From contig NHFZ02000017.1 in NCBI GenBank assembly GCA_002171275.2, forward strand, positions 1-34,443: a stretch of 34,443 nucleotides of DNA. The letters are read 5' to 3'. The notes below the pieces were generated by a model. It saw only the letters and a program-made list of their open reading frames with translations, was not told the DNA's origin and did not search any database. This document shows positions 18,827-26,430 of this stretch, one piece after another (within the stretch, counting starts at the first letter, position 1; every line of letters begins with the position of its first letter). The stretch is from Pelagibacteraceae bacterium TMED124. Its GTDB lineage: Bacteria; Pseudomonadota; Alphaproteobacteria; Pelagibacterales; Pelagibacteraceae. Made by a program: the position numbers and the translations under genes.

Positions 18827-19162
18827 TTATTGCATCATCCATTTTACTGTACTCTCAAAAAATTTAACTAAATTATCAGCATCACCAGACGCATATACGT
18901 CTTGTAAATCTCCTTTAATATAATTCAAAAAAGTTGGTAATACTTTCACCCTTAATGCTGCTGCTATATCTCCCTCATCAGCATCCACCATAACTAAATG
19001 AATATTATCAGGCATTTGATTAAATAATTCCATCAATTTTGGCTCTATTCTTTTACAAGGTCCACACCATTCTGCTCCTATTTTCACTATCACATAATCA
19101 TTTGATTTTACAAAAGTAGCTAATTCGCCTCTATCTTTCATATGAAGAACTTTTCCTGGCAT
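18827..19162 (-). CDS. Thioredoxin
   Basis: A single-domain thioredoxin of 111 residues that would reduce disulfides through its active site. The WCGPC motif lies at 32-36 (Cys33, Cys36) and the conserved cis-proline is in KVLPTFLNY (Pro76). The central strands IVKIGAEW and HLVMVDADE are typical. There is no signal peptide, so it acts in the cytosol or virus factory. The frame continues ten codons upstream, but only to a TTG at 19192-19190. The first ATG is at 19162-19160, so I start there, which also gives the usual thioredoxin length. It lies 38 bases downstream of the XRN gene on the same strand with no clear hairpin between them, so both may share a transcript. With the Erv1-like oxidase at 24871 it suggests virus-encoded thiol control. 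Confidence 0.95.
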   Translation of the reverse strand: MPGKVLHMKDRGELATFVKSNDYVIVKIGAEWCGPCKRIEPKLMELFNQMPDNIHLVMVDADEGDIAAALRVKVLPTFLNYIKGDLQDVYASGDADNLVKFFESTVKWMMQ

Positions 19163-19200
19163 TATACTAAAACAACAAATTTTATTTATCAAATTATAAC

Positions 19201-20793
19201 TTATTTACTCAAAATTTCTTCCAATTTGTCTATATCTATAGAAGGTAAATGAACATGTGATTCCCATATATATTTGCAAAATGACCATTCTAATCTACTA
19301 TCAGTAGGATAACATTCTCTCATATTTTTCAATAATCTTATATGTATTTTCTGAGGTAACAATACTAAACTCTCATTTGGTAATACATATGATAATTGAA
19401 CTAATTCTGTTACTGGTTTATTATCATTTTTTTTAATTAATTCCATATCCCATCTTGGTATATATCTTAATAAATCTGATAATAATGGTGGATAATTATA
19501 ATTATATTTCCATCTCCAATCAGCACAACCCGTTGTATAATATTTCATAACCCATTCTAAACCTTCCATATAATTCAAAGACACTTCTCTAACATAATCT
19601 TTACTATTATATGATTCAAATAATACATCATAATATCTGTTCTCCCATCCATAAGAAAAAGGGTCGATGTATCTTTCTTTACATCTATTTAATATTGGTG
19701 CATTTAAATATCTCATTTTTTTATCATCAATCGTCTCAGAAGGGAATTGTCTTTTTTCCATTTTATCTCTAATATTATATTCATCTTCCAAATTACTAAG
19801 TTCTTCTTTTGCTAGATAATCAATAAATTTATAAAAATTATCCCAATATATTTTTTTACCATTGGTTAAATTTTTATTACTTTTCCCCAATACATTTCTA
19901 TAAGCAGCTAATAATTTATATATACCTTTTGTTCTTATATTAATAGAAGGAAAATGTGGTAGAAAATCATTACCTAATAAGAAACACATAAATATATAAT
20001 CATATAATCTATTCACTTGTTGTTTATTATTAACACTACGACCATTATTCATTGTTTTAATAATAACTCTAGATAATTCAGGTATATCCATTAAATAACT
20101 TTCATTAGGATTTAAATCTCTATCTATACTTTTTATAAATTCAGGTGTTTCTCTATATAAATATAAACGCTTTGATACAGGTAGATGATTTAATGCTAAC
20201 ATTATTAAATCTGCATCTAATCCATATATAATACTAGTTTCATTTTTATGAGATTTTTCATTTTTTCTTATATAAGAAAATAATTTGTGTTCACCTTCGC
20301 CTACTTCATTGGAACCAGAAAATATTATTTTTTTTAAATTATAAGTAATTTCTTTATTATGAAAAAACTCTTCAATACCTTTATTTAATTTATACATAAA
20401 ATCAGTTCCTGGTGTTATAGCAGTTGAACTCCAAGAATTTTGAAGCGTAGGATCAATTGATTTCATTATTTTCTTTTCCATAGTAGATTTATATCTTCTA
20501 TTTCGTTGTTGTTCTAATTTAGCGACAGGTGCTACACCATCTAGTGCAATAAATACTCTATTGTTAGGTTGAATATGTTTAATATATTCTTCTAATTTGT
20601 AACAAACTTCTTTAATAAGTTTATCTTCAAATAACTCATCATTGTCATTATAACTAATTTTACGTAAACAGTCATAAACAATTGAGTTGCTGTCAATATA
20701 TAAATTATTTATAGGATAATTTATATCTAATAATTTTTTAATAATTTCTCTATGATTTTTAACAATGTATGAAAAATAGCTAGGAATCCCCAT
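19201..20793 (-). CDS. xrn: XRN-family 5'-3' exoribonuclease (minimal form)
   Basis: A processive 5'-3' exonuclease acting on RNA with a 5' monophosphate, such as decapped mRNA. It begins MGIPSYFSYI, as XRN proteins do. Conserved acidic metal ligands are all visible: Asp34 (YIDSN), Asp85 (ALDGVAP), Glu166 and Glu168 (EVGEGEHK), Asp193 and Asp195 (GLDADLIML) and Asp276 (LLGNDFLPH). The basic patch KLEQQRNRR lies at 92-100. The second conserved region is present, with GWENRYYD (382-389) and YMEGLEWVMKYYTTG plus WRWKYNYNYPP to about 440. The protein stops at 530, so the long C-terminal domains of cellular XRN1 are missing and only the catalytic core remains. It could clear decapped host or viral mRNA and limit double-stranded RNA. 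It diverges from the Lon gene. Confidence 0.95.
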   Translation of the reverse strand: MGIPSYFSYIVKNHREIIKKLLDINYPINNLYIDSNSIVYDCLRKISYNDNDELFEDKLIKEVCYKLEEYIKHIQPNNRVFIALDGVAPVAKLEQQRNRRYKSTMEKKIMKSIDPTLQNSWSSTAITPGTDFMYKLNKGIEEFFHNKEITYNLKKIIFSGSNEVGEGEHKLFSYIRKNEKSHKNETSIIYGLDADLIMLALNHLPVSKRLYLYRETPEFIKSIDRDLNPNESYLMDIPELSRVIIKTMNNGRSVNNKQQVNRLYDYIFMCFLLGNDFLPHFPSINIRTKGIYKLLAAYRNVLGKSNKNLTNGKKIYWDNFYKFIDYLAKEELSNLEDEYNIRDKMEKRQFPSETIDDKKMRYLNAPILNRCKERYIDPFSYGWENRYYDVLFESYNSKDYVREVSLNYMEGLEWVMKYYTTGCADWRWKYNYNYPPLLSDLLRYIPRWDMELIKKNDNKPVTELVQLSYVLPNESLVLLPQKIHIRLLKNMRECYPTDSRLEWSFCKYIWESHVHLPSIDIDKLEEILSK

Positions 20794-20921
20794 AATATTA
20801 TTTATTTATATAAGAATCTTTTTAAATCGATAATTTTTATATTTATGAGTTAAAAAAATAAATAAATATTTAGTGTGTATTTTTCTATTTTATATTAAAA
20901 TCGCTATATATAATAGTAATA
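20794..20921. promoter_or_regulatory. Divergent promoter region of XRN and Lon genes
   Basis: At 128 bases this is the longest spacer in the window. It is almost all A+T, with no open frame of note and no AAAATTGA. TTTTTCTATTTTATAT (about 20880-20895) and CTATATATAATAG lie before the Lon ATG and resemble the TCTA/TATA strings before other starts. A bidirectional promoter is inferred. Confidence 0.4.
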
Positions 20922-23900
20922 ATGAATAAAAATAAAAAAAATTCCAAAAAAAATTCTTCCAAAAAGAAAAATAAACACGAAATTTCAATAAGAAATAAAA
21001 TTTCCTATTATTTTATTTTAATTGAAAGAACCACTAATATAATACAACGATATAAAACGTTAGATATATTAACATCTGGACAATTAAATAATAGTATTCA
21101 AAAATTGGAAGAAATTTATAATGATTTAATGTGTATATTGGATATTTTTAATAGTAAATCAAAAAATGTGAATTATGATGAAATAACCGATAAACTCCAA
21201 ATTATTAATAATGAATTATGTATTTTATTTAGAAATCATGGAACATATGATATATCGGATATATTAAAAATTCAATTTGGAGTTTCTTATTATGATACTT
21301 TACAATCATCTAAAAAATTTGATATATTAAAGAAATATACACATCCTATTCATTTTAAAGTTTTAAATTGGAAATCAGATAAAATAAATAAACAAAAATT
21401 ACCAAAAAATAAAATTGTAGAAGATTTTATGATAGTAGATACTGGTAAAACATTAGATTGTTTTGATTTAGCTAGATCTAGTAATGTATTTCAAATAAAA
21501 GTATCGGGTATTAAAATTTGCTTTCAAAATAAAGAACAAAAAAAAACAATTATAATGTCTTGTATTACGGATGATATAGTAATTCAATGTACAAATAATG
21601 AATACATAAAAAAAATATTAGACGATTTATATTCAAAAAAACCAAATGATGATTTTTTTCAAACCAATGACTTTAATACATTTCTATCATCATTATCATT
21701 AAAAGAATTGATGATTTATAATAATACTGAAATATATCATAAATTTAATGGATTTATAAATCAAAATTTATTAATAAAACAAAAACCTATATCAGACATT
21801 GTTAAAGAATTTTTATCCTATGATTTGTATAAACAACGTTATACATTAATACAATTATTAATAAAATATAAAAATCCTGAATATCAATATTTAGCTTATT
21901 TATTATATGATTTATTATCTAATGAAAATAATGGTGTTATAGATACACAAGAACAAACTATATTATTTGATAGTTTACCTTGGAATATAAAACGATTTTT
22001 TAAAGAAGCTATGAAAAACACGATGAATTATACGAAAGAAATTTCAGATTTTGAAACAAATAAAATACCACTAGAACAACAAATATGTTTATTAAAAGCA
22101 AATAACACTGTTAAAGAAAAAGCAATGATTAAATTAAAAGAAGTAAAAGCAAAATCAGAAGATTCTGGTTCAAAAGCTCGACAATACTTAGAAGGATTAT
22201 TAAAAATTCCTTTTGGAATATTTCGTAAAGAAAAACTATTAACTTATATGGATAATATTTCAGTGTTATTTCATAAAATAATTGATGATGTAAAATTACT
22301 AGATCAAACTAATTCCATTCAAATAAAGGAAAAATATACAAATCTAGAAATATTTAATTATTCAAAGTATTTCAAAAATGAATTATTAGATAATATAAAA
22401 AATAAAGAAAGAACTAATTTAATTTCTTGTTACATAGAGAATAAACGTGATATTTTAGTATCTAATATATGTTACATAAATAGTATATTAAAAAAATATG
22501 GTATTAAAAAACATAAATTATGTCATTCTGGAAAAAAGGTTGAGTATATGAAAAAAAATATAAAAAAAACAATAATTGAATTTGAAAATAATAAAGAAAT
22601 ATATCATCACATCCAGAATAAATACAATAATACTAAAATAAATATTTCAACATCATTCAGAGATAATTTAACCTCTATTGATAATGAATGGAAAAAAATA
22701 AATATAGCTGTTGATTCTATTTCAAAAACATTAGATGAGTCAGTTCACGGTCATAAAAATGCAAAAAGACAAATTGAACGAATTATTGGTCAATGGATTA
22801 CTGGTAAACAAACTGGTTATTGTTTTGGATTTGAAGGGCCACCGGGCGTTGGTAAAACTAGTTTAGCAAGGAAAGGATTAGCATATTGTTTGAAAGATAC
22901 TAATGGTGAATCTCGACCCTTTTCATTTATTGCTGTTGGGGGTGCTAGTAATGGTTCTACTATAGCTGGTCATAATTATACTTATGTTGGTTCTACTTGG
23001 GGTAAAATTGTTGATATATTGATAGAATCAAAATGCATGAATCCTATTATATTTATTGATGAATTAGATAAAATAAGTAAAACAGAAAATGGTAAAGAAA
23101 TTATTGGTATTTTGACACATCTTATTGATACTACTCAAAATGAACAATTTCAAGATAAATATTTTAGTGGTATTGATTTAGATTTAAGCAAAGCTTTATT
23201 TATTTTTTCTTATAATGACGTATCAAGTATTGATAGAATTTTATTAGATAGAATTCATCGTATTAAATTTGATAATTTAACATTAAACGATAAATTAGAA
23301 ATTGTTAATAAATATATTTTACCAGAATATTTTGAAAAATTTAATATATCCAATGTCAAATTGTCAGATGAAGTTATAAAATATATTATTGAAAAATATA
23401 CATTAGAATCAGGTGTTAGAAAACTAAAAGAACTTATATTTGAAATAATTAGTGAAATTAATTTAGAAATATTAAAACAGGAAACGGAATTACCTATCCC
23501 TTTTCATGTAACTATTGATTTAATTAAAAATAAATATCTTAAAAAACGTAAAGAAGTTCGATATAAGAAAAAACATACTGAATCGAGTGTTGGTATTATT
23601 AGTGGATTATGGGCTAATTCTTTAGGTATGGGTGGTATTATTCCTATTGAAGCTTCCTTTTATCCTTCATCTACTTTTTTAGAATTTAAATTAACTGGAT
23701 TACAAGGTGATGTAATGAAAGAAAGTATGAATGTTTCAAAAACATTATCTTGGAGTTTAACTAATACTGAAACACAAAAAAAATTAACTAAACAATTTGA
23801 AGATACAAAAATGCAAGGAATACATATTCATTGTCCTGAAGGCGCTGTTCCAAAAGATGGTCCTTCTGCTGGAACTGCTATTACAATTTGTATATATAGT

Positions 23901-24167
23901 TTATTAAACTCTAAAAAAATTAAAAACAATATTGCAATAACTGGTGAAATTAATTTACAAGGTAGAGTTACTGAAATAGGTGGATTAGACTTAAAAATAT
24001 TAGGAGGTATACGAGCTGGTATTGATACTTTCATTTATCCAAAATCCAATTCAGATGATTTTAATAAATTTATGGAAGAACAAAAAGATAAATCCATTTT
24101 TGAAAATATTTCTTTTATCAATGTTGAAACTATTCAAGAAGTTTTAGACATCGTATTTGAAGAATAA
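20922..24167 (+). CDS. lon: Lon-type ATP-dependent protease
   Basis: An AAA+ serine protease that unfolds and degrades damaged or regulatory proteins. The ATPase part has Walker A EGPPGVGKTS (639-646, Lys645) and Walker B IIFIDELDKIS (Asp713, Glu714). The protease domain has catalytic Ser982 in KDGPSAGTA and Lys1025 in GGLDLKILGG, exactly 43 residues apart as in E. coli Lon, so it should be active. Residues 1-600 do not show a clear classical Lon N-terminal domain. They start with a Lys/Asn/Ser-rich segment and continue as a long, mostly helical region, with LLKIPFGIFRKEKL (about 426-439) matching the stretch before the ATPase in Lon. At 1081 residues it is longer than bacterial Lon (about 780). 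No clear mitochondrial targeting peptide is visible. The following membrane-protein gene starts 20 bases later. Confidence 0.96.
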   Translation: MNKNKKNSKKNSSKKKNKHEISIRNKISYYFILIERTTNIIQRYKTLDILTSGQLNNSIQKLEEIYNDLMCILDIFNSKSKNVNYDEITDKLQIINNELCILFRNHGTYDISDILKIQFGVSYYDTLQSSKKFDILKKYTHPIHFKVLNWKSDKINKQKLPKNKIVEDFMIVDTGKTLDCFDLARSSNVFQIKVSGIKICFQNKEQKKTIIMSCITDDIVIQCTNNEYIKKILDDLYSKKPNDDFFQTNDFNTFLSSLSLKELMIYNNTEIYHKFNGFINQNLLIKQKPISDIVKEFLSYDLYKQRYTLIQLLIKYKNPEYQYLAYLLYDLLSNENNGVIDTQEQTILFDSLPWNIKRFFKEAMKNTMNYTKEISDFETNKIPLEQQICLLKANNTVKEKAMIKLKEVKAKSEDSGSKARQYLEGLLKIPFGIFRKEKLLTYMDNISVLFHKIIDDVKLLDQTNSIQIKEKYTNLEIFNYSKYFKNELLDNIKNKERTNLISCYIENKRDILVSNICYINSILKKYGIKKHKLCHSGKKVEYMKKNIKKTIIEFENNKEIYHHIQNKYNNTKINISTSFRDNLTSIDNEWKKINIAVDSISKTLDESVHGHKNAKRQIERIIGQWITGKQTGYCFGFEGPPGVGKTSLARKGLAYCLKDTNGESRPFSFIAVGGASNGSTIAGHNYTYVGSTWGKIVDILIESKCMNPIIFIDELDKISKTENGKEIIGILTHLIDTTQNEQFQDKYFSGIDLDLSKALFIFSYNDVSSIDRILLDRIHRIKFDNLTLNDKLEIVNKYILPEYFEKFNISNVKLSDEVIKYIIEKYTLESGVRKLKELIFEIISEINLEILKQETELPIPFHVTIDLIKNKYLKKRKEVRYKKKHTESSVGIISGLWANSLGMGGIIPIEASFYPSSTFLEFKLTGLQGDVMKESMNVSKTLSWSLTNTETQKKLTKQFEDTKMQGIHIHCPEGAVPKDGPSAGTAITICIYSLLNSKKIKNNIAITGEINLQGRVTEIGGLDLKILGGIRAGIDTFIYPKSNSDDFNKFMEEQKDKSIFENISFINVETIQEVLDIVFEE

Positions 24168-24183
24168 TTATCTAATAAATTAT
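24164..24183 (+). terminator. Short hairpin at the Lon stop
   Basis: ATAATT (24164-24169) pairs with AATTAT (24178-24183) around an 8-nt loop. The left arm contains the stop codon. The stem is only 6 bp, so this is a weak example of the gene-end hairpin. Confidence 0.35.
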
Positions 24184-24187
24184 ATAT

Positions 24188-24838
24188 ATGGCAATAAAAA
24201 TAAGTTTTGACAATATTATGATTTTTATGACATCATTATTACCTATTTTACTTGGTTCATTCTTTATAATAAATTCTTTTTTTAATTATGATTTTAAAGG
24301 TATTATATGGTTACTTGGTTTATTAGTTACAGCAGGTATTAGTATGCTTATACAAAAAACCGGATTAGCAAACATTGCATTACATCCTTGGATTAAAGAA
24401 GGAAGAGCTGCTAAAACGGATGAAATACCTACACATGATTTTTGTGAAATATTTGAACCTATGTTTCCCTCCAGTAACATAACTAGATTAATTGATAGTC
24501 ACGCATTATTTCATGGTTTCACATTTGCTTATTTAATGTTTGGTAATAGTTTAAATACTTTAAGTCCTGGGGGTGCTTTTCTAATTATTTATGCTGTTCT
24601 TATTATTATTGATATGATATACAGAACCCTTAAAAATTGCACTGATTTTATATATGGTGTACTTCCAGGAATTTTAATAGGAGCAATTTTTGGATTTTTA
24701 TGGTTTTTGGCAGTTATTAATATTTTTAATGATGGTAGACAATTAGTTTTCTTTGGTATAGATCCTTCCGTCTCAAAATGTAAAATTAATAGTTTATCTA
24801 ATAAAACATATAAATGCACACAAACTCCTGTGGGCTAA
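24188..24838 (+). CDS. Multi-pass membrane protein, possibly PAP2-like
   Basis: A hydrophobic protein of 216 residues with about five membrane spans (roughly 8-30, 37-57, 102-122, 128-146 and 155-180). The central loop reads FPSSNITRLIDSHALFHGF. The late part reads YRTLKNCTDFIYGVLPGILI followed by GAIFG, with the glycine spacing seen in the last helices of PAP2 phosphatases. The PAP2 catalytic motifs (KxxxxxxRP, PSGH, SRxxxxxHxxxD) are not intact, so lipid phosphatase activity is doubtful and the resemblance may be only topological. From memory, a similar family with a CT..G...G pattern is found in mimivirus relatives. Likely location is a viral or host internal membrane. It lies 20 bases after Lon. 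Confidence 0.7.
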   Translation: MAIKISFDNIMIFMTSLLPILLGSFFIINSFFNYDFKGIIWLLGLLVTAGISMLIQKTGLANIALHPWIKEGRAAKTDEIPTHDFCEIFEPMFPSSNITRLIDSHALFHGFTFAYLMFGNSLNTLSPGGAFLIIYAVLIIIDMIYRTLKNCTDFIYGVLPGILIGAIFGFLWFLAVINIFNDGRQLVFFGIDPSVSKCKINSLSNKTYKCTQTPVG

Positions 24839-24846
24839 TCACTTCA

Positions 24847-24878
24847 TTAAATAATATTAACTCTATAATATTATTTAA
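24847..24878. terminator. Hairpin between convergent genes (13-bp stem, 6-nt loop)
   Basis: TTAAATAATATTA (24847-24859) pairs perfectly with TAATATTATTTAA (24866-24878). The right arm contains the stop codon of the minus-strand Erv1-like gene (24871-24873). This is one of the two longest stems in the window. Confidence 0.7.
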
Positions 24879-25326
24879 ACATTTTCTTCCAATTATCCTT
24901 AAAAAAATTTGTTACCTTATCTTTTACCATATTTCTTCGCCATTTATTAAAATCATGTGATACTATGTATTCACCATAAAATTTATCATTAAACCATTTA
25001 TATGCTGTTAATATATTTATTGTTTTATATTTATTTAATATTGATTTTTCAAAATGTTTCTTTTTTAATTTTTTATTTACATCATTATGAAATACATACA
25101 AAAAATGTTTAAATTTTTCTTTTGTATTTATATTTTTCATATTATTCTTTATATATTTTGATGCATTTTTTCTACAATATGGACAGGGTAAATTATCACA
25201 TATTATTTTTATTATTTCTAATACTTGGTCTTTATTTTCTTTATAAAATTTATCATCTATTTTTTCAGCCATTCCATGAAATAACATCCACGTAGGTACT
25301 GACCATCTTTTTCTTGTATGAGACAT
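24871..25326 (-). CDS. Erv1/ALR-like FAD thiol oxidase
   Basis: A sulfhydryl oxidase that makes disulfides using FAD and passes electrons to oxygen. Giant viruses and poxviruses (E10R) use such enzymes in the cytosol during virion assembly. The protein begins with Trp-rich WSVPTWMLFHGMA. The redox CxxC is CPYC at 48-51 after LP, and the FAD-binding motif is FHNDVN at 79-84. Length (151) is normal for viral Erv1, including a Lys-rich C-terminal extension from about 90. No signal peptide or membrane segment is seen. Its stop lies within the convergent hairpin, and it diverges from the zinc-finger gene at 25370 across 43 bases. Confidence 0.93.
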   Translation of the reverse strand: MSHTRKRWSVPTWMLFHGMAEKIDDKFYKENKDQVLEIIKIICDNLPCPYCRKNASKYIKNNMKNINTKEKFKHFLYVFHNDVNKKLKKKHFEKSILNKYKTINILTAYKWFNDKFYGEYIVSHDFNKWRRNMVKDKVTNFFKDNWKKMFK

Positions 25327-25369
25327 ATTATATATAATTCATATAAAGAGAATATTTTATTATTATTAA
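25327..25369. promoter_or_regulatory. Bidirectional promoter between Erv1-like and zinc-finger genes
   Basis: Forty-three AT-rich bases separate divergent starts. On the minus strand TTCTCTTTATATGAATT lies about 15 bases before the Erv1-like ATG, another instance of the TCTTTATAT string seen before several starts. Confidence 0.35.
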
Positions 25370-26011
25370 ATGCAAAATGTTTCTGATTTTAATACACTAT
25401 TAATGTTAGAAATGGATAAAGAAGAATCCTATGAAAATAATTGTTTAATTACTAACGAACCATTAGAAAAATCTCATATAAAATTAACTTGTACTCATTC
25501 CTTCAATTATAAACCTCTATTAAATGAAGTTTGTAAACAAAAAATAAATTTAATTCGTGGAAAAAAATATAGTAATAATTTAGAAATACAAAAACTTACT
25601 AAATATCAAATGAAATGTCCATATTGTAGAACCATACAAAATGGTATTTTACCATATATTAAAACTCATCCTAAAATACGATATGTTAATTGGCCACAAA
25701 AACAAGCTTTAAAATTAAATAAATGTCCTTATCAATTTAAATCCGGTAAAAGAAAAAATCAACCTTGTAATAAATTTTGTTGCTTCGAATATTGTAAGCA
25801 ACATTTAAATCTACTTGAAAAACGTAATGTTAAAAAAGAAAATAAAAATATTATAAAATGTACAGCTTTAACCAGAAAAGGTAATCAATGTAGTAGAAAA
25901 AGCTTTTCTTCGCTTCAACCCTTCTGCTTACAACATTCAAAATTATTAAAAAATAAAAAAAAAATTCCAGGTACTAATACAACTTCTATATGTCAACCTG
26001 TTACTATTTAA
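25370..26011 (+). CDS. RING-like and CxxH zinc-motif protein, 213 aa
   Basis: A soluble protein with several Cys/His clusters. Residues about 24-85 look like a degenerate RING or U-box-like fold: NNCLITNEPL, then LTCTHSFNYKPLL, then MKCPYCRTIQ. Two copies of a zinc motif of the form C..(x)KGxxC....CxxH follow: KCPYQFKSGKRKNQPC with YCKQH, and KCTALTRKGNQC with FCLQH. The same motif recurs in the protein at 27760. RING-like domains suggest a ubiquitin-ligase role, but the incomplete cysteine set makes nucleic-acid or structural binding just as possible. It ends at an 8-bp hairpin and is followed on the same strand by the DUF5760-like gene. Confidence 0.78.
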   Translation: MQNVSDFNTLLMLEMDKEESYENNCLITNEPLEKSHIKLTCTHSFNYKPLLNEVCKQKINLIRGKKYSNNLEIQKLTKYQMKCPYCRTIQNGILPYIKTHPKIRYVNWPQKQALKLNKCPYQFKSGKRKNQPCNKFCCFEYCKQHLNLLEKRNVKKENKNIIKCTALTRKGNQCSRKSFSSLQPFCLQHSKLLKNKKKIPGTNTTSICQPVTI

Positions 26012-26037
26012 TTTTAAAATACACTTAAAAAAATTAA
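26008..26037 (+). terminator. Hairpin at the zinc-protein stop (8-bp stem)
   Basis: TTAATTTT (26008-26015) pairs with AAAATTAA (26030-26037) across a 14-nt loop. The left arm contains most of the stop codon (26009-26011). Confidence 0.5.
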
Positions 26038-26051
26038 CATTTTCTTTATAT

Positions 26052-26399
26052 ATGGAAAATAAACAACTCATTGATAATGTAAAACAATGGTTAGAAATTG
26101 ATAATCAAATAAAAGCTTTACAAAAAGAAATCAAAGTTAGAAGAAAATTGAAAAAAGACATTACTGAATCTTTAGTCGATATTATGAAAACAAATGATAT
26201 TGAAGTTATGAGCACATCCGATGGTCAATTAATTCGAACATCCAGAAAAGTTAAATCACCTCTTAGTAAAAAACATTTACTTGCATCATTAACTACTTAC
26301 TTCAAAAATGACCCAAATATTATTAAAGAATTAAGTAATTATATTATGGAATCTAGACCTGAAAAAATTCACGAGAATATAAAACGCAAAAAAAATTAA
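26052..26399 (+). CDS. DUF5760-like giant-virus protein, 115 aa
   Basis: A small basic protein with a predicted helical first half (IDNVKQWLEIDNQIKALQKE, then RRKLKKDITESLVDIMKTND), a central DGQLIRTSRKVKSPLSKKHL and a C-terminal helix ending in Lys-rich residues. From memory this pattern matches the uncharacterised DUF5760 family found in many mimivirus- and phycodnavirus-like genomes, with the conserved core 'DGxL..s..KvK.P..KKhLl.sL'. Function is unknown; a short coiled coil followed by a small basic domain suggests a nucleic-acid or protein adaptor. TTTTCTTTATAT lies directly before the ATG. A 13-bp hairpin fills the gap to the next gene. Confidence 0.82.
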   Translation: MENKQLIDNVKQWLEIDNQIKALQKEIKVRRKLKKDITESLVDIMKTNDIEVMSTSDGQLIRTSRKVKSPLSKKHLLASLTTYFKNDPNIIKELSNYIMESRPEKIHENIKRKKN

Positions 26400-26430
26400 T
26401 TTATATAAATATTTATCTATTTATATAAAT
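26399..26430 (+). terminator. Hairpin filling the whole intergenic gap (13-bp stem, 6-nt loop)
   Basis: Bases 26399-26411 pair perfectly with 26418-26430 around TTTATC. The hairpin runs from the last base of the upstream stop codon to the first two bases of the next ATG, so the 3'-end signal of one gene and the 5' region of the next are the same sequence. Confidence 0.65.

Noticed and set aside
19163..19192. Ten extra N-terminal codons for thioredoxin
   Set aside because: The upstream start is TTG. The first ATG at 19162 gives a normal-length thioredoxin and leaves a 38-base spacer.
24188..24838. Firm assignment as PAP2 phosphatase
   Set aside because: Only the topology and some glycine spacing match; the catalytic His and Arg motifs are not intact.
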